In this document: one piece after another, positions 1 to 11,254 of the stretch
Layout of the letters: each line of letters starts with the position of its first letter
Position numbering within the stretch: the stretch's first letter is position 1
Origin: Rana temporaria
Lineage: Eukaryota > Chordata > Amphibia > Anura > Ranidae
DNA: 64,000 nt
Reading direction: 5' to 3'
Assembly (NCBI RefSeq): GCF_905171775.1
Contig: NC_053489.1
Span: forward strand, 155,266,142 to 155,330,141
Notes under the pieces: model-generated
The model's input: only the letters and a program-made list of their open reading frames with translations
Databases searched by the model: none
What the model was told of the DNA's origin: nothing
Program-made: the position numbers and the translations under genes

Positions 1-610
1 CTGCGCTGTATGGGGAAAGTGTAGGTGAAACCAGCTGGATAACTTAATGATATGAGGTAGTGATCAGTCAACCAAATTAATATGACATAGGTGATGACAA
101 GTATAAATTACTACAATAAACATAAATGACACTCAAAAGTGAATAGCCAAAGTGAATAAACCTTCCAAAGGTAAAGTGCTAAGTGCAACTGTGATAAAAA
201 ACATGCGTTGCTAAAAAGTCCTCAGAAACCGTTGCTTCACAAATTCTTCAATGATATAAAATGTATAAAATACAAATATGTATAACAATACAAAAGTGCA
301 TCAGTGTCCATGTGCAAACAGCAGAAAAAAAACTGATGAAAAACCAACAAAAAGTGCTAGTGCTGGTGCCAAATTTCTAACGTGGATATTAGAGGGAGAA
401 GTATTCCTGTTTCCCTTGTGATTGATGAGGGTGTCCCCTTACCTTACTGCTGTAAGGTAACAGCATATATAAAGATCTCTCTGGTTAAATGCGGCATAGA
501 CTCCAGCCATTTCAAGATGTGGCGTCTCTTAATACTATCTGACCTGTGTTTGTGAACATAATCGGCTAGTTTCACCTACACTTTCCCTACACTTTCCCCA
601 TACAGCGCAG
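1..610. mobile_element. Inverted-repeat DNA element, non-autonomous
   Basis: The first bases (CTGCGCTGTATGGGGAAAGT, continuing GTAGGTGAAA) return as their reverse complement at about 570-610, which ends TACAGCGCAG. The right copy carries a short internal duplication of CACTTTCCC. The interior is AT-rich and has no credible coding frame. This is the structure of a small non-autonomous DNA transposon. The left end coincides with the window edge, so its TSD cannot be checked and the superfamily is unknown. Confidence 0.6.
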
Positions 611-849
611 CATTACTTTTCTTCACTACTATTTTTTGGTTTGATACATCTTCAGTGCTGCAGCTGTACCCCCTTCCCCACTTCTGTGGTAGCGAGGCAA
701 TACTACACTTTTACAATTACATCTCCTAAACGTTTACTGTACAAAATAAGGTCCGCTGATATGTACATTGATTGAAAACTGGCTACAAGGGCGAGATAAA
801 TGGGAGTACTCTGAATGGTCAGGGGTGGGTAGTAGATAAAAGTAATTGA

Positions 850-2280
850 AAAAAAAATGGCATGGGTTTCCCCCGCCAATTCATTACCAGGCCCTTTGGA
901 TCTGGTATGAATATTAAGGGGAACCCTGCCCCGAATCAAAATAAAAAAAAATGTGTGGGGGTCCCCCCAAATTCCAAGTCAGGCCCTTCAGGTCTGGTAT
1001 GGATTTTAAGGGGAACCCCACGCCAAAATAAAAAAAATGGTGTGGGGTTCCCCCAAAAATGCTTACCAGACCCTTATCTGAGCACACAACCTGGCAGGTG
1101 ACAGAAAAAGAGGGGGGGGGCGAGAGAGTGCCCCCCTCCTGAACCATACCAGACCACATGCCCTCAACATGGGGAGGATGGCCCCATGTTGACGGGGACA
1201 AGGGCCTCATCCCCACAACCCTAGCCCGGTGGTTGTGGGGGCCTGCGAGCGGGGGGCTTACCTACAGATTCCGCCCCCCTATGTGAATTGGTAACGGGGT
1301 ATACTGTACCCCTATAATTTCACAAAAAAAAGTGTCAAAATGTTAAAAACCATAGGAAACTGTTTGGGACAAGTCCTTTATTCAAAAGAAAAAAAAAGAA
1401 AAAGATTCCAACGATGTAATCCAGTCTCGAGCAATACGGAAAAAAATCCCCAGTGCTACGAACGATACCGCCTTTATAGGAAGCACCCGACAGAATGACG
1501 CTCTCCCGCCTGACAGCTCTTTTAAAGCTGAGGGCGGGGCCACCTGTCACATGCGTAAGTGACCCCGCACCCTCTGACGCAAGGAAAAAGGCCGCTCTCA
1601 CGTCCCCCCTCTTTTCCTGCGGCCTGCTGCGTGCTTGGATAAGGGTCCGGTATGGATTTTTGGGGGAACCCCATGCCATTTTTTTTATTTTGGTGCAGGG
1701 TTTCCCTCAAAATCCATACCAGACCTGAAGCGTCTGGTATGGATTTTTGGGGGTAACCCCACGCCATTTAAAAAGAAAGTTGGCACAGAGTTCCCCTTAA
1801 TATCCATACCAGACCTGAATGGACTGGGGGGGAACCCATGCCGTTTTTTTTTCAATAACTTTTATCTGTATTGCTGGGACCCGACAATTCATTAGAGCCG
1901 CGAATAACTTTAAATACATTTTTTTCTTTAGAAATTTAATTTTGTGCAGGGACTGTTATAAACACGGGAAACATGCACTAATTTACAGGCATACTATAGA
2001 CACTCCCCAGGTATGAAATTGAAAGGAATATTTCACTTTTATTGTTTCAAGCAATTATTAAAATCACTGCTCCCGAAAAAAAATTAGTTTTTAAAACTTT
2101 TTTTTTGCATTGATACATGTCCCCTGGGGGAGGACCCAGGTCCCCAAACACTTTTTATGACAATAACTTGCATATTAACCTTTAAAATTAGCTCTTTTGA
2201 TTTCTCCCATAGACTTTTAAAGGGTGTTCCGCGGCTTTTCGAATTTGCCGCGAACACCCCAAATTGTTCGCTGTTCCCTA
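850..2280. mobile_element. Foldback element, family R copy 1
   Basis: Blocks of the type CCATACCAGACC alternating with GGGGGAACCCC occur in plus orientation at about 862-1110 and inverted at about 1640-1840. The stretch 1850-2280 is the reverse complement of the family terminus seen at 54211 and 59958, ending with the TTCGCTGTTCCCTA edge. The centre (about 1230-1620) matches 60820-61200. The plus half lacks its outer terminus. The copy is therefore a foldback element truncated at its left end. The short open frames in it come from the repeated GC-rich blocks and are not genes. Confidence 0.65.
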
Positions 2281-2350
2281 GTGAGGTATTACCACAATCG
2301 TTAGAGCAATAATTTCAGACCTCCTCTGTAACTCAAAACTGGTAACCTGT
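2281..2350 (-). repeat. Fragment of TTAA-type family B
   Basis: The sequence GTGAGGTATTACCACAATCG and the following CAGACCTCCTCTGTAACTC read as the reverse complement of 46060-46160 in the longer family B copy. It directly abuts the foldback element at 850-2280, which probably inserted into it. Confidence 0.5.
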
Positions 2351-3235
2351 AGTTGTATATTCAGTATTACGCTATGTGCCCTTCTCTTTTCTTTTAATAT
2401 TCCATCATTTCGGTTCCATTCCCTGGCCCTTATTTGGTATTTTTTGGAAGCATCCATCTGCTTGAATCATTCCCTTGGTCTCCTTTTGGATTGGTGTGTG
2501 AGCCGCTTCCCTGGGAACTACAGCTGAGGATCCATTTTTCACAAGTGGCCCATATTCTGCTCAGTTGACCCTCTGGACGTATGTTCATTAGGGTTCACTG
2601 CCTCTGATAAGCCTCCTTTTCAATGGTCGGTGGTGGATTTCTTTATTGCACTTCATCTTGGAACATTGGGAGTACTACCATTTCTATTCACATTGAATTC
2701 TTTTTGATCAGCATTTTATTCACTAGAGACTTTGATTTACAATATTCAGTGTTTTCTAATATTGTTATTATTTTCACTGATGCACTTATTATTCATTTGG
2801 GTGTCATTTTATTTGTTTAAAGCGCTATACTTTTGTTTTTCCACCTTTTATCTATAGGTAGTGTTAGCTGCTCACTTTAGACAGTGCAGGATTTTTTGTT
2901 ATTTGTTACCATGGGAAAATAAAGCACATGGCTCAGAGAAAATGTGCATCGTTACCAGACACCTACACATTATTTAAATTATTGCATTCAAAAAAAGTCA
3001 GCACTTGGCACAACTTCAAGAAGCCATAAATAAATAACTTGCTAAGCTAACAATTCAATCAGTTTTCTCATTTTTGCATTCCAGCAATTTGATCAGTTGG
3101 CTCTGTCTTAAAAATGCATAAAATTATAACTTTGAATGGGATCAAAAATAAAATTAAAGCAGAGCTTAATCACTTGCCCACACAGTACCAATATTTAAAA
3201 GGGCTAAAGCTACCGTATATTGTGGAACTATGAGA
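2351..3235. other. No gene recognised
   Basis: This AT-rich stretch has short open frames (for example 2623-2820) of low-complexity, hydrophobic composition with no recognisable motif. No inverted ends or TSDs were seen. It ends at the LINE-1 TSD. Confidence 0.5.
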
Positions 3236-3250
3236 AATATTTTAGTTTTT
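3236..3250. repeat. LINE-1 target-site duplication, left copy
   Basis: AATATTTTAGTTTTT here is identical to 8960-8974. It lies against the poly(T) run, which is the poly(A) tail of the minus-strand LINE. A 15-bp AT-rich duplication is typical of target-primed reverse transcription. Confidence 0.85.
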
Positions 3251-3416
3251 TTTTTTTTTTAATCAAAAGGTTTTTATTGCTCATAAAACATACTGTTACA
3301 GGAATACAATAAACAGAATGATATCTTGCATCATTACTTTCTAGTCTATTACAACAAAATTGCTGGTTATACATCATAGACTTTACTACACAACAGTGCT
3401 CACATGTCCCATACCA

Positions 3417-6400
3417 CTAAACCCCACCAAGTAGCCTAGTTTGAACCAATTCCAAAGGGCTTAGGCCAGGTATCGCAAGCCAAGGATCCCAAAGTTTAAG
3501 AAATTTCCCTGCGTTACCTCTATGCTGATAGATATATTTCTCCATCAACAGTGTCTTACCCATATGCTGGACCCAGGTCTTTAGCAAAGGCGCCTCCCTT
3601 GATTTCCAATGTATGAGAATGAGCTTCCTTGCCTGAAATAGAGCTCTAGCGAATGCCACCCTGGTGCCCTCCTCCTCAATCACCCCCTCCAGGACACCCA
3701 GTATGCAATGAAGCGGCTCCAGTGGGACGTTGGCCTGGAACACCGAATTCAGCGTAGCCAGAACCTCAGCCCAGTATCTGTGTAGCTTGGGGCACCGCCA
3801 GAGCAAGTGAATCAAATCCCCCTGGGCCGCCCTACAGCGTCCACACAGCGGATCCAGAGTTCGGCCCATTCTAAAAAGTTTGACCGGGGTAAAGTGCACC
3901 CTTAACAGTATGTAGAGCTGGGAGACTTTCTGTGATACATTTAGTGAACAGGTATTAACGGCCTGCAGCGCCTCCTCCCATACCTCACCCTCCAGGGGTC
4001 CCAAGTCTGTCTCCCATTGTTCCGCCACCTTCATAGGGTACCCCTCAAGGAATGATGCCAAAAGCATGCCGTAGCATTGCGATATCATGCCCCTGGTATC
4101 CTGCGCGGAACTCAACATTCGGAAAACGGGTGTGGGGGACTGAACCCACTCTACAGCTGTCCCCTGGGCCTGCACTGCGTGCTGCAATTGCATATAGTAA
4201 AACTGCATGGTAGGTGGCAAGTTAAATCTGGACCTCAGCTCGCTAAAGGACAACAGGGCCCCCCTCCGAAAGATATGCTTAAGATGCGTAATCCCCACGG
4301 ATCTCCACCTGTGGCCCTGGTCAAGCCTGGCCAGTTCCTCATATGTGTCATTCTCCCAAATGGGGCTAAACTCAGTGAACCCCAACACATCTTGAAGCTG
4401 CCTGACTTTATTCCATACCTTCTGGACGAGAGCGTAAGTGGGCATACGTTTATTGGATTTTTGAAACCTGCGGGCCTCCAACCCCTCAGGGATCGCGGCT
4501 GCCCCAGACCCCCGCAGCATAAGCCTAGCCGAGGAGGTCGTGGGCAGAGGTTCCATGGCCCCTATTAGGTGTTGCAGCTGTGCCGCCAAGTAATACAGCC
4601 ATGGATTGGGCAGAGCCAGGCCCCCCCTCCTTTGGGCGCTGGAGCTGTTCTAGCTTTATCCTAGGAGGTTTAGTGTGCCACAGCAGCTGTCGAAAGAGAG
4701 AGTTAACTACACGAAATATTTTAAGGGTGATAACAATGGGCGCGTTATGGAGGAAATACAGCAGTTGCGGCATTAGTATCATTTTGATAAGGTTGGTTTT
4801 ACCCGCCAGTGACATCTTCAGTCTGTTCCATATCTGGATCTTATCCCTAAATCTGGACAATAAGGGGTACACATTGAGCTTACAGTAATCGGTTATCAAG
4901 GGGGACACCCAAACCCCCAGATACTTAAAGGACGTCACTATGGGGACCGGGCACGGCAGACTGCTCCCGTGCGTCGGCTCCCCATCCAGGAACATCAGGG
5001 CTGACTTTGTCCAGTTGATGGTGAGGCCTGAAAAGCAGCCAAAGTCAGTGATTATGGCCATCACCTGTTGAAGGGAGTCCTCTGCATCCTCCAAAAAGAG
5101 GAGCATGTCGTCCGCATACAACATGATCTTTTCGTGCATGTCACCATATCTGAACCCGCGTACCGACCCGCAATCCCTCACCAGGGCCGCCAGAGGCTCA
5201 ATAGCCAGGGCAAAGAGCAGGGGGGACAGGGGACAACCCTGCCTGGTCCCCCTGCCCAGAGCAAAAGCATGGGACATCCTATCAGCCATTCATACGGCCG
5301 CCTTGGGCGCAGCATACAAAAGTCGTACCCACCTCAGGAATCTGGGACCGAATCCGAATTTGGACAACACCGCCCACAGGTACCGCCAGCCGACACTGTC
5401 GAAGGCTTTATTAGCATCTAACGACAACAGTGCCCTGCGGCCAACGGAATCCGAGGGGGTCTGCATATTTAAATATAACCGACGGAGATTCGTCGCGGTG
5501 GATTTACGCGGCATAAAGCCCGCTTGGTCGGAGTGTATAATGGATAGGATAATTTTATTCACCCGTGTAGCCAGTATCTTCGCAAGTATTTTGACGTCAC
5601 TTTGTAAAAGAGAAATAGGCCGATATGACCCAGGATCCAGTGGATCCTTGCCAGCCTTCAGCAGTAGAACAATGTTCGCCCTTGTCATGGATGGAGGCAG
5701 GTCACCCGTGTCAAACGAAGAGTTGAACACCTCGAGCAACTTGGGCAGCAATGTCCCCCCATACTGAGTATACACTTCAATGGGTATACCGTCGTCACCC
5801 GGGGCCTTGCAGGTAGGAAAGGAAGCAGCCGCCTCCCGGAGTTCCTCCAGGGTAAGCGGCTTCTCCAGCTCAGCCTGCGCCGTGCTGCTCAAAACCGGGA
5901 GGGCAACCGCATCAATATAACACTGCAGCTCTGCGTCTGTAAAATCATCCCGCACCTTGTATAGTTCCGAATAGAAATTAGCTAGCTCCGCCAGAATCAG
6001 CTCAGGTTCGTTCACCAGCCGTCCCTGCGTGTCGCGAATCGCTCCTATGGCAGGAGACGCCTGCTGAGACCTGGCAATTCTGGCCAACAAACGACCCGTC
6101 TTCTCCCCCTCTTCGTAGTAGGCCTGCTGGGTAAAGAAGCGCTTTCGCTCCGCGGCGGAGGATCTCAGCCGGTCCAGGGAATCCTAGCCCGACGTCCACG
6201 CCTCCCTCGCGGGCTCCGATGGGTCCAAGACATATGCTAGCTCTAGCTGCCTCACCTGGTCCTCGACCCGATCTAAAAGATCGGACGAGTTGTGCTTAAT
6301 GACTGCGATTTCCTCAATGAATGTTCCCCTCAGACAGGCCTTAAGGGCATCCCAACTCATGGCACGATCCTCCCCTCCCCAATTTTCCTCAAAATACTGT

Positions 6401-7251
6401 TCCATTCTGCGTGTAATCTGATCATGGGAGGTAAACAGCTTCAGCCAGAAGGCGTTTAGTTTCCACGGGGCCCTGGGCAGTGAGGAGATCAGATGGGTAA
6501 TCAGGTGGGCCACCAGTGGGGAGTGGTCGGAGACCCCCCTTGGGAAGTACTCCACCCTAGGGATCATATGGAGAACCTGAGGGGACCCCACACACAAATC
6601 TATACGGGACAGGGACCCATGAGACTTAGAGAAGCAAGAAAATTGTTTGACCATGGGGTATCGAGCTCTCCAAATGTCTAGCCACCCTACCTCTCCCAAC
6701 AGTCTGCTCAGTATAGTTCCCCTGCTTCCCCGAGGCACCTGGGTTGGGGGGTGTCTGTCTATCCTAGGATCAATACATGCATTAAAATCCCCCATTACCA
6801 AAACAGGAACATCAGGCTTGTTGCCCAGGTATGCCAAAAACAGCTGCAACACCTCTCGAGAGAAAGGCGGGGGGACATACACAAAGGCTAGCACCATGGT
6901 GACTGTAAATATCTTGCAGTACAAAAAGACATATCTGCCTAGGGTGTCTATGGCAGCATCTATTTCCTGGTAGGCCAAGGAGCTATGTACCAGCACACTC
7001 ACCCCCCGAGAGTAAGAGGTATGAGTGAAGTGGTAGGCCTTACCCACCCAGGAAAATCCCAGACACCCTACCGTGTCCCTCGTGAGGTGAGTCTCCTGTA
7101 GGCCCACAATGCCAGGAAGGAATTTCTTCAGGCCCGAGCGAATCATAGTGCGTTTTAATGGGTCATGTACACCTCGGACATTCCAAGTCACTACCGGGGT
7201 GGTGGCCATGGCGGAGTCAAGTGGTAAGTGTTGGCCAAGGCCTGAGGCCAA
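3417..7251 (-). pseudogene. LINE-1 ORF2: endonuclease-reverse transcriptase, broken
   Basis: ORF2 supplies the nicking endonuclease and the reverse transcriptase for target-primed integration. The N-terminal third (7251-6184) is an APE-type endonuclease with TWNVRG, LQETH, MGDFNAC and VSDHSPLV. The RT follows, with KAPGDDGIP, SYRPISLL, the motif A stretch DANKAFDSVGW, GTRQGCPLSPLLF and the catalytic YADDMLLF. A zinc knuckle C-x2-C-x8-H-x4-C sits near 3800 (CGRCRAAQGDLIHLLWRC). Three lesions are visible: TAG at 6186-6184 and TGA at 5292-5290, both in the same frame, the latter inside the RT and compatible with a CpG transition of CGA; and a frameshift near 4590-4620 in a G-run. The next frame resumes at about 4589 and ends at 3417. 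About 1,277 codons in total. All catalytic residues remain. Confidence 0.9.
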
Positions 7252-7652
7252 GAGTCCAGCCAGTAAGCGAACAAAAAGTGGTGTATACCTGCGAGCGTTT
7301 GAGCAAAAACCGTGAAAAAGAAAAATTTAAGCAACCGTGACCACGTCTCAGCCCCAGCCGGGGCGGAAGTATGTCTCCTCTGTGGCCCTCTAATATGTGG
7401 ACCCAGCAAACAATGTGTGCCAACCGGGCACAAAAACAAACAGTTCCCCAGCCGGGGTGAAGTAAGGGCACCAGACAGTATGCAGGTGTATGCCCCCCAC
7501 TGTAGCATAGAGTCCAGGGGGGGTGTATTTACAGCTGCCGAAGCTCTAAGTAGGCGCTAATAAAATAAAAAAAAACAATATCCCGTTCAAAAGGTAACAA
7601 CTTATCTTGTCTGCGGCGAAAACTTGTAACCTGTGGGGGCGAGCGCGGGGTC

Positions 7653-8789
7653 TCAATCTCCTCTGTCGTCCTCTCGGCGTCCCCTCAGACCTTGCTCATT
7701 ATGATCCAGCCACTGCGCGGCCTCCGCGGCGGTTTCAAAGAAGGTGGCTTGACCCCTCACCGTGACCCGGAGTTTCGCTGGAAATAGCATGGCATATGTG
7801 ACTTGTATCTTCTGCAACCGCTTTTTGACCTCCGCAAATTTGGCTCTCTTGCGCTGCACCTCAGCCGAAAAGTCCGGGTAAAACGAGATACTGGCTCCGT
7901 TGTAGTGCACCGATCCCCTTTCCCTGGCCAGCCGCAGGATTATCTCCCTGTCCCGATAGTTAAGGAGTCTGGCCAGCATGGACCTGGGGGGGCTGCCAGG
8001 TGGGAGGGGTCTGGGAGGCGTGCGGTGCGCCCGCTCCACCGCGAACAATGCAGTAAAGGCCTCCTTGCCAAAGATGTCTTGGAGCCATGTCTCTACGAAG
8101 GCCGTGGGGTCCCTACCTTCCACCTTCTCAGGGAGTCCCACTATGCGGACATTATTCCTGCGCAGGCGATTCTCAATGTCATCTGTCTTTGCGTTGGCCT
8201 GCGCGGACTGCTGTAGGGCAGATCTGGTGTCCCTAGTAAGGGGTGGAAGTGCATCCTCCACCTCACTGACGCGGCCCTCCACAGCCGTGGTCCTCTCCCT
8301 GATCTTCTGGAGGTCATGGCGCATGAGGGACACCGTCTCAGTAAGCTCCCCAAACTGCATTTTCAGTCCATCCACTGAGGCAGTGACCGACGTGGTGCAT
8401 TTCTGCACTGCCCGGAGGATCTCACCGAGCTTGGGTTGCGGGGCCTTATCCTGTAATTCCCCGAATAATTCCTGCATGGTGTCAGATGAGCTCTCAAGAG
8501 GCAGCGTGTCGTCCATAGCCGAATCGCCATTTTGGCCCTGCACTCTCTGCGCCCATGTCAGTTGCGACGAAGCAGGGGAGCTGGTGGGCCCCTGTAGCTT
8601 TTGTGTGTAATAAAGCATATCTTTGGGGGGCTCCTTCCCCTGTTGCTTGTGCGTTTTAGGAGTCTTACCGCCACCCTCCGTGTGCTTCTCAGCACCGCGC
8701 GCTGCTTTAGGTTGCTGCGAGGCCCCAGCGCCATCTTGGAATTCCATGGTCGCCGCTGCTGCGGCTCCCTTCTCAAATTTACGGGTCAT
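7653..8789 (-). CDS. LINE-1 ORF1: RNA-binding protein
   Basis: This is an uninterrupted 378-codon frame. L1-type ORF1 proteins form trimers that coat the element RNA. The first ~110 residues are low-complexity and charged. A coiled coil with heptad spacing covers roughly residues 120-205. It is followed by the start of an RRM (NNVRIVGLPEKVEG, about residue 212) and a C-terminal domain with DREIILRLARERG and SFYPDFSAEVQRKR, as in the Transposase_22/L1 ORF1 family. The first ATG at 8789 is taken as the start. It is 401 bp upstream of ORF2. It is intact, unlike ORF2, but belongs to a dead element. Confidence 0.85.
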   Translation of the reverse strand: MTRKFEKGAAAAATMEFQDGAGASQQPKAARGAEKHTEGGGKTPKTHKQQGKEPPKDMLYYTQKLQGPTSSPASSQLTWAQRVQGQNGDSAMDDTLPLESSSDTMQELFGELQDKAPQPKLGEILRAVQKCTTSVTASVDGLKMQFGELTETVSLMRHDLQKIRERTTAVEGRVSEVEDALPPLTRDTRSALQQSAQANAKTDDIENRLRRNNVRIVGLPEKVEGRDPTAFVETWLQDIFGKEAFTALFAVERAHRTPPRPLPPGSPPRSMLARLLNYRDREIILRLARERGSVHYNGASISFYPDFSAEVQRKRAKFAEVKKRLQKIQVTYAMLFPAKLRVTVRGQATFFETAAEAAQWLDHNEQGLRGRREDDRGD

Positions 8790-8959
8790 CCGGACCCCGC
8801 CGATCTTCCAGGCCCCCTCCGCTATGGACAGTAAGGCAGCGTGCCTCCGGGAAATCGATCGCCTGCAGCTGCTAGTGTCGGGAACCGGATCAAATCAGGA
8901 TCATTAGCGGGAGCTCCGTGCTCTGCGACCTCTCACATGCCTGTCTAGGCCACGCCCCC

Positions 8960-8974
8960 AATATTTTAGTTTTT
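8960..8974. repeat. LINE-1 target-site duplication, right copy
   Basis: Identical to 3236-3250 over all 15 bases. It marks the 5' boundary of the LINE on the minus strand. Confidence 0.85.
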
Positions 8975-9037
8975 AATGTTGAAAATGTTTTTAAATACAT
9001 TTATGCCAGATGCATTGTTTGGATTCATGATACTTAA

Positions 9038-9440
9038 AGTGTCATACTTACATTCTCTATGCAGTGGTTTTGCACAGAGCAGCCCAGATCCTCCTCTTCT
9101 CATGTTCCCCCTGCTGAGTACCCCCACAGCTAACAGCTTGCTATGGGGGTACCCAAGCCGAGCTACAGCTCCCTGTGTCCATTCAGAAACAAAGCCATTG
9201 CCCAGCCCCACCCCCTTTCTCTCCTTGTTAGATGACTGGCTTTGATTGACAGCCAATGGCACCACAGTGCTGTCTCAACCAATAAGGAGGGGCAGTCGAG
9301 ACACTCCTACAACATCACTGAGTCTAAATGGGCTCAGGTAAGTATTACAGGGGCTGAGAGGGACTGCTGCACACAGAAGGCGTTTTATCTTAATGCATTG
9401 AATGCATTAAGATAAAAAACCTTCTTCCTTTAGAATCCCT
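9038..9440. mobile_element. Candidate TTAA-flanked short element
   Basis: TTAA occurs at 9034-9037 and 9441-9444, with weakly related ends (AGTGTCA and, on the other strand, AGGGATTCT). The 3' part holds a palindrome of TTTTATCTTAATGCATTGAATGCATTAAGATAAAA type. The size and TTAA flanks resemble the other TTAA elements in the window, but the terminal match is poor. Confidence 0.4.
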
Positions 9441-9606
9441 TTAATACATTATAACAAATACTTCATACATTTTGCATAACAATGCCATATTCAAGCATAT
9501 AATTTCTTCTATTTTCACAAAGGAGATCTGACACCACATTTTTCTATTTTTCCTGTATAGTTTCCTTTTTAATATGTCTAAAATACGTATTACTCAGTTG
9601 ACATTT

Positions 9607-9716
9607 GATTTTTTTCCTCCCCGCCCCTTCCCTTCCCCTTACCCTTGTTTCCCCCCTTCCCCCCTCCTTCCCCTTCCTCCCCTTTTTCCCCCTTTCCCCT
9701 CCCCTTTTTTTTTCAG
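9607..9716. repeat. Polypyrimidine tract
   Basis: About 110 bases of almost pure C/T with irregular CCCTT and CCTTCC units. The open frames on both strands over it are composition artefacts. Such tracts can form triplex (H-DNA) structures, but nothing here shows a function. Confidence 0.75.
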
Positions 9717-10640
9717 TCCATTCATACATTTTGTCTGGGTGATAGTTGGTGTGAGTTTGCGGTACTAGCAGCCGTTACTTCTCTATTCCCTGGTCCCCCC
9801 TCTTTTTTCTAATCAACTCAGGATGACGGTACACTTTATTATTATCTAAATAATTATATCTGAGGCTATACTAAAAATGTATGCACCTAGCTTAGTAACT
9901 TAACAATGTTTTTGGTCAGCTTCATTTTTATGTTTACCCTAAACACCCTCAAAATGTGTCCCAATCTTATTATTGTTGTCCTCAAATTCATGCAGAGGGC
10001 AGGAGTCCATTATTTCGTGTGAACAAATTATTTTGCAACCCTCCCTCACACCCCAAAATGCTAAGTCAACTGATACAACTACTCTATCTGCTCACTTTGA
10101 AAAACCCATAAACATTATACCTCTTTTGTGGTCCAATTTTTGCATGAATTCACCAAAGCTTGTAGTGCAAGGACCTGCCTGATGGCCTTCAAATTGTACT
10201 GTTGATTTGGTCTCCTATTATCTTGATAGTTAAATTAGGAATGTCAAAATGTGCTGTGATTTGGATAGTATGTATTCATATTTTTGTATTATGAGACTTC
10301 TTACCTGTCCATTGGGCTGCAAATAGTGTAAATAAGGAGGGGCTGGCCAAATGATCACACATTATCTATACATTCAGCTATCATGAAAAATGAGAGGGCT
10401 ACCTGTTCAAATCATCAACCCCCCCCCCCCCCCAACATTTTTGGAATGTTTAACTGATAAATAGAACATACACTTTTTTTTATTAATTTAAATGTTATAA
10501 ATTTATTTTGGCCACGAATGTGGAGCGATTTGTCATGCGATTTGAGAGATAAAATTGCATAAAAAGTCACAGCCTATTGGAGGCAATGCCACTGAAAACA
10601 CATCCATTGATACTCCATGATGGAAAATAACCCCCACTAT
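9717..10640. other. No gene recognised; poly(C) run
   Basis: AT-rich sequence without coding signal. A poly(C) run lies at 10419-10433. A block at about 10515-10600 (GCGATTTGAGAGATAA and AGCCTATTGGAGGCAATG) is related to the interior of the 149-bp element at 11106-11254. Confidence 0.5.
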
Positions 10641-10652
10641 GTCAACATGTGC

Positions 10653-10749
10653 TATTTACAAAAGGCAAATACACTTTGCACTACTAGTGCACTGCAAGTG
10701 TACTTTCCACTGCACTTTTAGTGCAAAGTTGATTGCCCTTTTGTAAATA
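10653..10749. mobile_element. Tiny hairpin element (97 bp)
   Basis: TATTTACAAAAGGCAAA at the left pairs with TTGCCCTTTTGTAAATA at the right. The inner arms TTTGCACTACTAGTGCACT and CACTTTTAGTGCAAAG also pair. ATAACCCCCACT flanks both sides. A related interior sequence occurs near 59765-59820. It looks like a miniature inverted-repeat element. Confidence 0.55.
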
Positions 10750-11105
10750 ACCCCCACTGTGTGTTTTGTGGCATTAGCAAACTCCATCTAGGGAAAGACA
10801 CACATTTTAGGCATGTAATCATGAGGGTAATGTGCTTTTTGGGTCCCAAATTGTGTGACTCTTAAATTTTGGCTTTGTGCTTCTTAAAAAACACATCAAG
10901 AAAAATCAAAACATTACTTAGGGCAGTATTTCTCAACTCTCCTTCTCCAGATGCAATCTCAGGTCCGGTTGTCTCTATTTATTACTTTTGGCACAGGTGA
11001 TGATGTAATTTTCTAGCTTAGAAATTCATACAGTTGATTTTATACTGCAGAAAATAAAGAAAACAGGGCATGGTGTGGAGAAACACTGACCTCAGACAAG
11101 AAAAA

Positions 11106-11254
11106 AGCCCAGGTTCACATTGGAGCAATTTGTGATGCGATTTGAGAGATAACAGCCTATTGGAAGCAATGGCACTGTTCCTTGCTACTTTGAAATTGCG
11201 GTAGTTCAAATGAATAAGCACAATTTCAAAGTAGCATCAATGTGAACCTGGGCT
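11106..11254. mobile_element. Miniature inverted-repeat element (149 bp)
   Basis: Perfect 17-bp terminal inverted repeats, AGCCCAGGTTCACATTG and CAATGTGAACCTGGGCT, bound a 149-bp non-coding unit. The interior shares GCGATTTGAGAGATAA with 10515-10560. No clear TSD. Confidence 0.7.

Larger units (their letters stand above)
3251..8959 (-). mobile_element. Full-length Tx1/L1-like LINE (LINE-1)
   Basis: Read on the minus strand it has a 5' end at about 8959 (GGGGCGTGGCCTAGACAGGC), ORF1 at 8789-7653, a 401-bp spacer, ORF2 at 7251-3417 and a short 3' UTR ending in a poly(A) run at 3251. It is bounded by a perfect 15-bp TSD, so both ends are preserved and the 5.7-kb length is complete. The two-ORF layout is a coiled-coil/RRM ORF1, then an APE endonuclease plus reverse transcriptase ORF2 with a C-terminal zinc knuckle. 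This fits the L1/Tx1 group. It carries two in-frame stops and one frameshift in ORF2, so it is dead, but the TSD is undecayed. Confidence 0.92.

Noticed and set aside
3417..8789. Several plus-strand open frames within LINE-1 (for example 7978-8610 and 5105-5767)
   Set aside because: They are antisense to ORF1 and ORF2, which show protein-family motifs; the plus frames show none.
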